From positions 5,009 through 15,277 of the forward strand of contig JAOZLU010000107.1 of NCBI GenBank assembly GCA_029934695.1: DNA of 10,269 nucleotides, read 5' to 3'. Position numbers and translations under genes: made by a program. The stretch comes from Desulfobacterales bacterium (lineage in GTDB: Bacteria > Desulfobacterota > Desulfobacteria > Desulfobacterales > 4be13). Positions within the stretch are counted from its first letter, which is position 1. Each line of letters begins with the position of its first letter. Shown here one piece after another: positions 1-5,927 of this stretch. The notes under the pieces were generated by a model. It ran no database searches, was not told where the DNA came from, and saw only the letters and a list, made by a program, of their open reading frames with translations.

Positions 1-40
1 CCGAAGCCCGTCAAGCCCATATGCATCAGGCTGAAACTGC

Positions 41-64
41 CGGACGGGGTTGCAACCCCGTCCG
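41..64. repeat. 24-bp perfect palindrome (CGGACGGGGTTG family)
   Basis: The half site CGGACGGGGTTG is followed directly by its exact reverse complement. A close relative with a 3-nt loop lies at 3786-3810, and broken copies lie at 3765-3778 and 3891-3916, usually after TGC. This is a dispersed intergenic palindrome, probably a REP-like element. No terminator-like T run follows it. Its function is unknown. Confidence 0.75.
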
Positions 65-130
65 AAACCTTTGCTTTCATGGATATGGCTGTATAACAAT
101 AAGGATACAATCCGTAGGGGAAACAAAAAA

Positions 131-154
131 GGCCCGGATTTGGCAATCCGGGCC
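131..154. repeat. GGATT-N4-AATCC hairpin, 10-bp stem
   Basis: Arms GGCCCGGATT and AATCCGGGCC enclose the loop TGGC. The left arm alone recurs at about 176-185 (GGCCCGGATT followed by TGCC) without its partner, a truncated copy. This belongs to the family of hairpins that recurs up to about position 4000. Confidence 0.75.
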
Positions 155-213
155 GGGCATGGGAAAACAAAAATGGCCCGGATTTGCCTGCCTGCAACGC
201 AATTTTGCAGTTG

Positions 214-268
214 ACACTTTTTGAATTTTTCCAAACTTTAAAAAAAAAAAAAAAAAACACTTTTTGAA
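214..268. repeat. A18 homopolymer flanked by 12-bp direct repeats
   Basis: Eighteen consecutive A residues at 240-257 are bordered by two copies of ACACTTTTTGAA (214-225 and 257-268). The layout resembles a short tandem duplication or slippage product. The tract should be bent DNA and prone to length change. TTGACA at 211-216 has no acceptable -10 box at normal spacing, so no promoter is called here. Confidence 0.6.
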
Positions 269-366
269 AAGCGTAAACTACTGTATGAAGGATGGCAGGC
301 AAGAGCAGTTTGGAAGACGCGGAGCATCCCGGATGCTTTCCACTCATTATAATTGGCAAATCCCCC

Positions 367-612
367 GGGAATGCTTGGGATTTGCCAATACTAGGCGAGC
401 TTTTCAGGGGGAATGCCTGGGATTTGCCAATCCCAGGCGAGCTTTTCAGGGGGAATGCCTGGGATTTGCCAATCCCAGGCGAACTTTTCAGGGGAACGCC
501 TGGGATTTGGCAATCCCAGGCGAGCTTTTCAGGGGGAATGCCTGGGATTTGGCAATCCCAGACGAGCTTTTCAGGGGAATGCCTGGGATTTGGCAATCCC
601 AGGCGAGCTTTT
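367..612. repeat. Six-copy 42-bp tandem hairpin array upstream of the symporter
   Basis: Copies start at 367, 409, 451, 493, 534 and 576. Units are 42 bp except the fourth, at 41 bp; the sixth also has the shortened start and decays at its end. Each unit carries arms CCTGGGATT/AATCCCAGG around a 4-nt loop, followed by a spacer like CGAGCTTTTCAGG. The loop is TGCC in copies 1-3 and TGGC in copies 4-6, so the array looks built from two blocks. Copy 1 is the most diverged, with a broken right arm. The single-base length changes shift every reading frame, which argues against coding. The array ends about 40 bp before the ribosome-binding site of the symporter gene. It may lie in the promoter or leader region, but its function is unknown. 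Confidence 0.9.
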
Positions 613-663
613 TGGCGAGTATTTTTAAATATAAACGTAAATTTAAATTAAGGAGGAAATTGT

Positions 664-2001
664 ATGGAAGCTTTTGAAGCATTGGTTGGTAAGGTAGGTG
701 CATTTGCATGGGGGCCGCCCATGCTGATTCTGCTCGTGGGAACCGGGTTCTGGCTGACCATCGCGTTGCGCGGGCTGCAGTTCAGAAAATTGTGGCACTC
801 TCTTTATCTTGCCCTGGTTAAACGGAAAGATGATGGAGATGAACCGGGTGACATCACCCATTTTCAGGCACTGATGACGGCTTTGTCTGCCACGGTGGGA
901 ACCGGAAATATCGCCGGTGTCGCGACAGCGATTGCTGTGGGCGGGCCTGGCGCGCTGTTCTGGATGTGGATCACAGGCTTGGTGGGAATGGCAACCAAAT
1001 ATGCGGAAGCTGTTCTCGCAGTAAAATATCGTGAGACAGATGAATCGGGAACCATGAGCGGCGGTCCCATGTATTATATCTCCAAAGGACTCGGCTGGAA
1101 ATGGCTGGGAACGCTTTTTGCGATTTTCGCCTCAATAGCGGCGTTCGGTATCGGGAATATGGTACAATCCAACTCGGTTGCAGACGCGATGGAAGCTGTC
1201 TTTAATGTGCCTTTTTATGTTACCGGCCTTGTTCTTATGGTCTTCACTGCCCTGGTTATCCTTGGCGGAATCAAAAATATCGGCAGAGTTACCGGCGTTC
1301 TGGTTCCGGTGATGATCGTTTTTTATATGGCCGGAGCCTTGGTTATTCTGGTTATGAACATCACGGCGATTCCTGCTGTCCTGGCACTGATTGTCAAACA
1401 GGCGTTCACACCGACTGCGGCCTCAGGCGGATTTCTCGGAGCCGGCGTGATGCTGGCAATTCGGATGGGTGTGGCCCGCGGGGTGTTTTCCAATGAATCC
1501 GGCCTGGGAAGCGCACCCATTGCTGCGGCGGCTGCCCAGACAAAACATCCGGTGACGCAGGCCCTGGTTTCCATGACCCAGACGTTTATTGATACCATTG
1601 TTGTGTGTACCATGACCGGCCTGGTCCTGATTCTTACCGGAGCGTGGGACAGCGGCAAAACCGGCGCGGAACTGACCACGTTCGCTTTTCAGACCGGGTT
1701 TTCCGGCGGAGGGTATGTTGTCACCATCGGACTGGTGCTGTTTGCATATTCCACAATTCTGGGCTGGAGCTATTACGGAGAGAAATCCATTGAATACCTT
1801 TTCGGTGAAAAAGCGGTCAAACCGTATCGAATCGTATTTGTGCTTTTTGTGGGCGTGGGAGCTGTTGCAAAGCTGGACCTGGTATGGGCATTGTCCGACA
1901 CATTTAACGGACTGATGGCGATCCCGAACCTGATCGGGCTGTTGCTGCTTACGCCCATTGTCGTCAAAGAAACCCGGGATTATTTCAAAAATGGAAAGTG
2001 A
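664..2001 (+). CDS. Sodium:alanine/glycine symporter, AGCS family
   Basis: The 445-residue polytopic inner-membrane protein is full length for the AGCS (sodium:alanine/glycine cation symporter) family, which imports small neutral amino acids with Na+ (or H+). The diagnostic segments are ATVGTGNIAG (about residues 76-85), the unwound-helix region of this LeuT-fold family, and the family signature RGVFSNESGLGSAPIA (272-287). Repeated hydrophobic segments run to the C-terminus, which ends in a short charged tail (KETRDYFKNGK). The start is ATG 664, preceded by a strong AGGAGG at 651-656 with 7-nt spacing. The gene stands alone. It is preceded by the 42-bp hairpin array and followed by 389 bp of non-coding DNA. 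No glycine riboswitch or clear promoter was seen upstream. Family assignment is firm. Substrate choice among alanine, glycine or glutamine cannot be read from sequence. Confidence 0.95.
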   Translation: MEAFEALVGKVGAFAWGPPMLILLVGTGFWLTIALRGLQFRKLWHSLYLALVKRKDDGDEPGDITHFQALMTALSATVGTGNIAGVATAIAVGGPGALFWMWITGLVGMATKYAEAVLAVKYRETDESGTMSGGPMYYISKGLGWKWLGTLFAIFASIAAFGIGNMVQSNSVADAMEAVFNVPFYVTGLVLMVFTALVILGGIKNIGRVTGVLVPVMIVFYMAGALVILVMNITAIPAVLALIVKQAFTPTAASGGFLGAGVMLAIRMGVARGVFSNESGLGSAPIAAAAAQTKHPVTQALVSMTQTFIDTIVVCTMTGLVLILTGAWDSGKTGAELTTFAFQTGFSGGGYVVTIGLVLFAYSTILGWSYYGEKSIEYLFGEKAVKPYRIVFVLFVGVGAVAKLDLVWALSDTFNGLMAIPNLIGLLLLTPIVVKETRDYFKNGK

Positions 2002-2164
2002 AAAGTTCAAACCAGCTCCGTAATCTGCTGAAGTTGTTTGATGGGTAACCGCTGATTCCAAAATGTCGGCATTTTAAACTCAGCAGGTTGCAAGAACTTA
2101 GGGACTGCCAAAAATATGCATTCTTGTAGTACATCAACCTGTAGATTCATCCCCCTGCTTAGAT
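2002..2164. other. Gene-free spacer after the symporter
   Basis: No credible gene was found. A weak 6-bp hairpin (AAAATG, loop TCGG, CATTTT; 2060-2075) is the only terminator-like element after the symporter stop. It lacks a GC-rich stem, so no terminator is called. Confidence 0.4.
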
Positions 2165-2202
2165 CGGATTGCTAAATCCGAGCCACCGGATTTAGCAATC
2201 CG
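2165..2202. repeat. Double hairpin / 16-bp inverted repeat of the GGATT-N4-AATCC family
   Basis: CGGATTGCTAAATCCG (2165-2180) and its exact reverse complement (2187-2202) are separated by AGCCAC. Each arm is itself a small hairpin with the GGATT/AATCC core, so the site could fold as two small stems or one large cruciform. The flank to about 2213, read on the minus strand (CCACTCCCGCCGGATTG), matches the flank of the copies near 3689 and 3925. These are therefore the same element in opposite orientation. Confidence 0.75.
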
Positions 2203-2276
2203 GCGGGAGTGGGAGGGACGAATTTATGAATCCTTGCCTGCCGATGACTTATGCACATAAGAAAATCCCGGGTTGT

Positions 2277-2336
2277 AGGGTGGGTGGAGGATTTCGATTT
2301 TTTACGCAGTAAAAAACGGAATCCGCAACCCACCTT
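2277..2336. repeat. Nested imperfect inverted repeat upstream of the binding-protein gene
   Basis: Outer arms GGTGGGT (2279-2285) and ACCCACC (2328-2334), middle arms GGATT/AATCC, and an inner perfect stem TTTTTTAC/GTAAAAAA (2298-2316, loop GCA) together form a hairpin of about 60 nt. It ends about 55 bp before the ATG of the next gene. It looks like a small non-autonomous repeat element. A leader structure is also possible. Confidence 0.6.
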
Positions 2337-2390
2337 GACAAACACATAAACGAAATCATTGAACATATTTGTATTTACAGAGGAGAAATC

Positions 2391-3638
2391 ATGAAGAAAA
2401 AATTCTCAGAACTGACTTGTCTCAAATTGATCGTTTCCATTTCCGTACTGATGTCTGCAGCCATGTTTCTGTTTGCCTGCGAATCCGAAAAACCCATTGA
2501 ACAGTCGCTGAAGCCAGCCAAAACTGCTCCGCCTCCGAAAGCAAAAAAAACCGAACAGCCCATCAGAGTGGGAGTGGCCGGAGCATACACAGGTGAGCTT
2601 GCCTCCATCGGCATTCCCCCCAGGCGGGCAGCGGAAATGGTGATTCGTCAAGTGAATGCACAGGGCGGGATTTTTAACCGCAAAATTGAAATGATAGTGG
2701 AAGATGACGTTTGTAATCAGGAGGCAGCGGCAGCGGCAGCCTCCCGTTTTGTGGAAAAGGGCGTGAACATGGTGCTGGGGCATACATGCAGCGGCGCTAC
2801 AAAAGCCGCTCTTGAAGTCTATAAACCCGCCAATGTCGTTGTCATATCTGCGTCAGCAACCAACCCGGATCTGACTCAGGGCGGGGCATATCCGAATTTT
2901 TTCCGCACCATCTCCCCGGATGATGCCCAGGCAGAGATACAGGTGAAACTTATTCTGGAGACGCTCAAGCTGAATAAAATTGCCGTGCTTCATGATCAGG
3001 ACGACTATGGAAAGGGGCTGGCAGGTTTTGCGGTGAAATTTCTGAAACAGTCAGGTCAGGCTCAGATTGTCCTGAACGAAGAGATTATATCGGGAGCGGA
3101 TGATTACGGAGCTGTTGTTGATAAAATCAAAGATGCCGAGGCAGAGGTTGTTGTTTACGGAGGATATCATCCCGAAGCCGCCAAAATCATCACCGAGATG
3201 CGTATGAAAGAAATGGACACTTTGTTCATTTCAGGCGACGGCGTGAAGAGTGATGCTTTTATCAAAGCAACAGCATGGAAATACGCCGAAGGCGTATATG
3301 TCACCGGTCCCCGGGACACTTCCGACAACCCTGTGGCAGTCATCGCCATTAAAGCGCATAAGGACGCATACGACGCTGAACCTGGTCCTTTTTTCCTGAA
3401 TGCTTACGCGGGCATCATGGCCCTGTTCAATGCCGTAAAAAAATCCGGCTCTCTGGAAAGCGACTCCATCCAAAAATTTCTCAAACGCTCCCACGTCGAA
3501 ACCCCCTTGGGAACCATTACATTTGACGGACGCGGGGATGTGAGCGGGTACGGATTTTCCCTGTTTCAGGTGAAAAACGGTGTCTTTGTTGAAATACGCG
3601 ATGAAAAAAAATCAGACGCAGGGAAGAAACAGGACTGA
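2391..3638 (+). CDS. Lipid-anchored branched-chain amino-acid-binding protein (LivJ/LivK type)
   Basis: The 415-residue substrate-binding protein belongs to the Leu/Ile/Val-binding family (Peripla_BP_6 fold). A lipoprotein signal occupies residues 1-29 with lipobox LFAC, so Cys30 should be lipidated. Glu at +2 does not suggest inner-membrane retention. A Pro/Lys/Ala-rich tether (about 31-57) leads to the binding domain (about 58-395). Family marks are Cys108 and Cys133 (DVCNQ and GHTCSG), which match the LivJ disulfide. Others are ISASATNPDLT (152-162), VYGGYHPEAA, and TPLGTITFDGRGDVSGYGF near the C-terminus. The glutamate of the LivJ PEGV motif is Asp here (SGDGV). The start is ATG 2391 with AGAGGAG about 6 nt upstream. 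No LivH/M/G/F permease or ATPase genes adjoin it, so it is an orphan: it may serve a distant transporter or act in sensing. Family certain, ligand unknown. Confidence 0.93.
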   Translation: MKKKFSELTCLKLIVSISVLMSAAMFLFACESEKPIEQSLKPAKTAPPPKAKKTEQPIRVGVAGAYTGELASIGIPPRRAAEMVIRQVNAQGGIFNRKIEMIVEDDVCNQEAAAAAASRFVEKGVNMVLGHTCSGATKAALEVYKPANVVVISASATNPDLTQGGAYPNFFRTISPDDAQAEIQVKLILETLKLNKIAVLHDQDDYGKGLAGFAVKFLKQSGQAQIVLNEEIISGADDYGAVVDKIKDAEAEVVVYGGYHPEAAKIITEMRMKEMDTLFISGDGVKSDAFIKATAWKYAEGVYVTGPRDTSDNPVAVIAIKAHKDAYDAEPGPFFLNAYAGIMALFNAVKKSGSLESDSIQKFLKRSHVETPLGTITFDGRGDVSGYGFSLFQVKNGVFVEIRDEKKSDAGKKQD

Positions 3639-3688
3639 TTCGTATTCGCTTCCCCCGCTTCTGCTTCCCCGCTCCTGCTTCCCTTGCT
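3639..3688. repeat. Pyrimidine-rich tract with imperfect GCTTCCCC repeats
   Basis: Directly after the binding-protein stop, variants of GCTTCCCC/GCTCCTG repeat several times, leading into the first GGATT-type hairpin. A similar pyrimidine-rich flank (CCATTCCCCCACTCCTGC) precedes the copy at 3933, so this is probably part of the same repeat element. Confidence 0.45.
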
Positions 3689-3732
3689 CCTGCCGGATTG
3701 ACAAATCCGGCAGGCAGTTCGGATTTGCCAAT
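3689..3732. repeat. Hairpin repeat element, copy A (truncated)
   Basis: The first hairpin has arms TGCCGGATT/AATCCGGCA with loop GACA. It is followed by the left half of the second hairpin (TTCGGATT-TGCC-AATC), which diverges at about 3732, where complete copies continue to about 67 bp. Confidence 0.75.
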
Positions 3733-3785
3733 CGTTCGACGACTCGAATGAGCTCGCCGAAATTTTGCCGGACGGGTTCTTTTGC

Positions 3786-3810
3786 CGGACGGGGTTTGCA
3801 ACCCCGTCCG
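3786..3810. repeat. CGGACGGGGTT hairpin, 11-bp stem
   Basis: Arms CGGACGGGGTT and AACCCCGTCCG enclose the loop TGC. It matches the palindrome at 41-64. A truncated left half lies just before it (3765-3778), and an internally shortened copy (CGGACG...CGTCCG) lies at 3891-3916. Confidence 0.75.
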
Positions 3811-3822
3811 TAATATTTGCTC

Positions 3823-3889
3823 TGCCGGATTGACAAATCCGGCAGGCGGTTCGGATTTGCCAATCCGAACCGAGCGCGGCAGGGGATTT
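3823..3889. repeat. Hairpin repeat element, copy B (complete, 67 bp)
   Basis: Two successive perfect hairpins are present: TGCCGGATT/AATCCGGCA (loop GACA) and GGTTCGGATT/AATCCGAACC (loop TGCC). They are followed by CGAGCGCGGCAGGGGATTT. Copy C at 3933-3999 differs at about two positions only, so this is a recent or homogenised duplication. Confidence 0.85.
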
Positions 3890-3932
3890 TTTGCCGGACG
3901 GGCTTTGCGTCCGTAATCCATTCCCCCACTCC

Positions 3933-3999
3933 TGCTGGATTGACAAATCCGGCAGGCGGTTCGGATTTGCCAATCCGAACCGAGCGTGGCAGGGGATTT
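3933..3999. repeat. Hairpin repeat element, copy C (complete, 67 bp)
   Basis: Nearly identical to the 67-bp copy at 3823-3889. One change (TGCTGG for TGCCGG) weakens the first stem at one pair, and the tail reads GCGTGGC for GCGCGGC. The 110-bp offset between the copies contains the shortened CGGACG element. Minus-strand frames through this region (spelling peptides like GKSEPPAGFVNPA) are repeat artefacts. Confidence 0.85.
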
Positions 4000-4064
4000 C
4001 CACAGTTGTCCTGTGCTGAAGATACTGAAGATATTAAAACATGATGGAAATAAAACTTGCCATC

Positions 4065-4080
4065 GGAAATAAAAATTTCC
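4065..4080. repeat. Small AT-rich hairpin
   Basis: GGAAAT, loop AAAA, ATTTCC. The decamer GGAAATAAAA also occurs just upstream at about 4046-4055, forming a direct repeat. There is no T run and no assigned function. From 4081 to 4181 no feature is evident. Confidence 0.35.
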
Positions 4081-4181
4081 ACCAATCATCTTGCTGTTAT
4101 TATAGATAAATAGTCTGCTCTGGAACGATTCCCTGCCATTCCATACAATATTTTATTTCCAATTTCCTGAAAATCTGTATT

Positions 4182-4246
4182 GGGATATGGATAAACACAG
4201 ATTATCCCAAACAAACCTGAATCAAAATCTGTGTTTGTCCATGCCC
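4182..4246. promoter_or_regulatory. Imperfect 21-bp inverted repeat upstream of the pnt promoter
   Basis: The left arm (4182-4203, containing GGATAAACACAGATT) and right arm (4226-4246, containing AATCTGTGTTTGTCC) are complementary with few mismatches around a 22-bp spacer. It ends about 90 bp before the predicted sigma-54 promoter, a typical distance for an enhancer-binding-protein site. It could equally be a dispersed repeat with no regulatory role. Confidence 0.4.
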
Positions 4247-4335
4247 TGCATTTGCATCATTCCCGGCATGGAGAGTTCGGAGATTTGGTAAAAAACCAGT
4301 GAAAAAATCAAACTTTTTTTCGATTTCCTGAATCA

Positions 4336-4352
4336 TTGGCAGAAATATTGCA
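4336..4352 (+). promoter_or_regulatory. Predicted sigma-54 (-24/-12) promoter of the pnt operon
   Basis: TTGGCAGAAATATTGCA fits the sigma-54 consensus TTGGCACG-N4-TTGCW, with invariant GG (4338-4339) and GC (4350-4351) at the required 10-bp separation. Transcription would begin near 4363, giving a leader of about 73 nt before the ATG at 4436. A sigma-54 promoter would make the operon dependent on an activator ATPase. No such gene is in the window. Confidence 0.6.
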
Positions 4353-4435
4353 CTGACTGATTTGCATATAAAATTCCAGAGCCACTCACTCGTGAATGGA
4401 TTAATATTAAAAAGTAATAAAAAAGGAGCTAAAAC

Positions 4436-5596
4436 ATGCTGATTGGAATACCAAAAGAAATAATGTACAAGGAAAACAGGGTTGCAGCACTTCCGGAAAC
4501 AGTTGAAAAATTTAAAAAACTGGGATTTGATGTGATTGTTGAAACAAAGGCCGGAACAGGGGCTTTCACGGATGATGAAGCATATCAGAAAGCCGGGGCT
4601 GAAATCGCACCTGATGCCGCAGAGGTTTTCGACAGATCAGATATTATTTTGAAAGTCAAGGAACCTTTGTTTAATGATCAGTTCAGCAAGCATGAGATTG
4701 ACATGCTGAAGGAAAATCAGGTCCTTATAACTTTTCTGCATCCGGCAGCCCCTTCAAATCATGGGGATGTGAAAAAACTGCAGGACAGGAACATCACGGC
4801 ATTCACAATGGACGGCATCCCCAGGATTTCAAGGGCCCAGCGCATGGATCCGCTGACATCCATGAGTGCCATAACCGGGTATAAGGCCATCATCATCGCC
4901 GCAGCCAATTTCCCAAAATTCATCCCCATGATCGGCACATCCATCGGAATGATAAAACCGGCCAATATTTTGGTGGTAGGCACCGGTGTTGTCGGACTTC
5001 AGGCAATTGCAACAGGGAAAAGGCTGGGCGGTGTTGTAAAGGCGGTTGATATCCGGCCGGATGCGAAAAAAGAGGCTGAGAGCCTGGGAGTCAAGGTGGT
5101 GGGTTTTGATGCACCGCCCGAGCTGGCCATTGGAGAAGGAGGGTATGCCAAAGCACTTCCGGAAGAATGGCTTGAAAAGGAAAGAGAGGCACTGGTGCCT
5201 CTGGTTGCCGAATCTGATATCATCATTCTCAGTGCCCTTGTCCCGGGGGAAGTTGCCCAGCATCTGATCACTGAGGAAATGGTTGAAAAAATGAATCCCG
5301 GTTCTGTTATCATTGATGTGTCGGTTGACCAGGGAGGAAACTGTGCTGTGACAGACCCCGGAAAAGAATTGATTCATCAGGGCGTTTACATCTGTGGGAT
5401 CAAAAACATACCTGGTTCCCTGCCGGTTCATTCTTCGTGGCTGTATGCCAATAATCTTTATTATTTTGTTGAGAACCTGTTTAAAAACAGGACAGGTGAA
5501 TTTGACATGAATGATGAAATCATCAAAGGTGCTCTTGTCACGCACAAAGGCAAACTTTATCACGAAGGCACTCTCAAGGCCATGGGGGCTGAATGA
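4436..5596 (+). CDS. pntAA: Proton-translocating NAD(P) transhydrogenase, alpha-1 subunit (dI, NAD(H)-binding)
   Basis: The 386-residue soluble dI subunit of the three-gene type of transhydrogenase would exchange hydride with the dIII domain at the membrane. It has the AlaDH/PNT N-terminal domain with the RQD-loop equivalents Arg130, Gln135 and Asp138 in RISRAQRMD. The usual Ser three residues later is Thr141. A Rossmann domain follows with GTGVVG (182-187), then LQAIATGKRLGG and the acidic Asp205 (AVDIRP) expected to hold the NAD ribose. It ends without membrane segments, and the membrane part is encoded next. The start is ATG 4436 with AGGAG 7 nt upstream. Automated annotation may call it alanine dehydrogenase. 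The GLQAIAT motif, the absence of any other catalytic partner and the following pntAB-pntB favour PntAA. It is first in the operon, 28 bp before pntAB. Confidence 0.94.
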   Translation: MLIGIPKEIMYKENRVAALPETVEKFKKLGFDVIVETKAGTGAFTDDEAYQKAGAEIAPDAAEVFDRSDIILKVKEPLFNDQFSKHEIDMLKENQVLITFLHPAAPSNHGDVKKLQDRNITAFTMDGIPRISRAQRMDPLTSMSAITGYKAIIIAAANFPKFIPMIGTSIGMIKPANILVVGTGVVGLQAIATGKRLGGVVKAVDIRPDAKKEAESLGVKVVGFDAPPELAIGEGGYAKALPEEWLEKEREALVPLVAESDIIILSALVPGEVAQHLITEEMVEKMNPGSVIIDVSVDQGGNCAVTDPGKELIHQGVYICGIKNIPGSLPVHSSWLYANNLYYFVENLFKNRTGEFDMNDEIIKGALVTHKGKLYHEGTLKAMGAE

Positions 5597-5624
5597 TCGT
5601 TAAAAAATTTTCAGGAGCAGACCA

Positions 5625-5927
5625 ATGACAAATCTTTTGCTGATGGCAGGGGTCTTTCTGTTTTCCTTTGTGATCGGATATTTTCTGATTTCCAGAATAC
5701 CCACATTGCTTCACACACCGCTGATGTCCATGACAAATGCCATCTCCGCGGTAACCATATTAGGGGTTCTGATTCTTTTCTCAGTCACGTCAACCAGGAC
5801 TGAGCAGATAATAGGATCAGTTGCTTTTGCCATGGCCGCCTTCAACCTTGTGGGCGGATTTGCGATTACTGACAGGATGTTAAGGCTGTTTAAGAAAAAA
5901 GAAGGGGGCGTTGGGAATAATGACTGA
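5625..5927 (+). CDS. pntAB: NAD(P) transhydrogenase, alpha-2 subunit (membrane dII part)
   Basis: The 100-residue membrane protein has about three helices (roughly residues 3-24, 40-54, 62-84). It provides the small part of the proton-conducting dII domain. Diagnostic segments are HTPLMSMTNAIS (30-41) and NLVGGFAITDRML (74-86), both typical of PntAB, followed by a basic tail. It has normal family length. AGGAG lies 7 nt before ATG 5625. Its last codons overlap the start of pntB by 8 bp, so translational coupling is likely. Confidence 0.94.
   Translation: MTNLLLMAGVFLFSFVIGYFLISRIPTLLHTPLMSMTNAISAVTILGVLILFSVTSTRTEQIIGSVAFAMAAFNLVGGFAITDRMLRLFKKKEGGVGNND

Noticed and set aside
1..96. Possible tail of an upstream gene: frames open from base 1, one ending at a TAA at 94-96 and another running to 224
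   Set aside because: More than one frame is open and both cross the 24-bp palindrome. No recognisable protein sequence decides between them.
367..612. CRISPR array
   Set aside because: The units are contiguous tandem repeats with no unique spacers, and no cas genes are present.
200..660. Glycine riboswitch upstream of the symporter, a common association for this family
   Set aside because: No conserved glycine-riboswitch core was seen. The space is taken by the A tract and the hairpin array.
264..709. Several overlapping open frames on both strands with repeating peptides (for example GECLGFANPRRAFQ)
   Set aside because: They are translations of the 42-bp tandem array. 41-bp units break the frame, several frames are open at once, and no ribosome-binding site supports them.
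1423..2061. Long minus-strand open frame opposite the symporter
   Set aside because: It is a shadow of the symporter gene, with no family resemblance and no ribosome-binding site noticed.
2335..2364. TTGACA at 2335-2340 as a promoter for the binding-protein gene
   Set aside because: No acceptable -10 hexamer lies 16-18 bp downstream, and the hexamer overlaps the edge of an inverted repeat.
3517..4089. Minus-strand open frames of 145-190 codons with repeated GKSEPPAGFVNPA-type peptides
   Set aside because: They arise from the hairpin repeats, exist in more than one frame, and run into the binding-protein gene on the opposite strand.
4436..5596. Stand-alone alanine dehydrogenase
   Set aside because: The protein shares the fold, but the GLQAIAT nucleotide-binding motif, the RAQ-MD loop and the adjoining pntAB-pntB genes indicate the transhydrogenase dI subunit.
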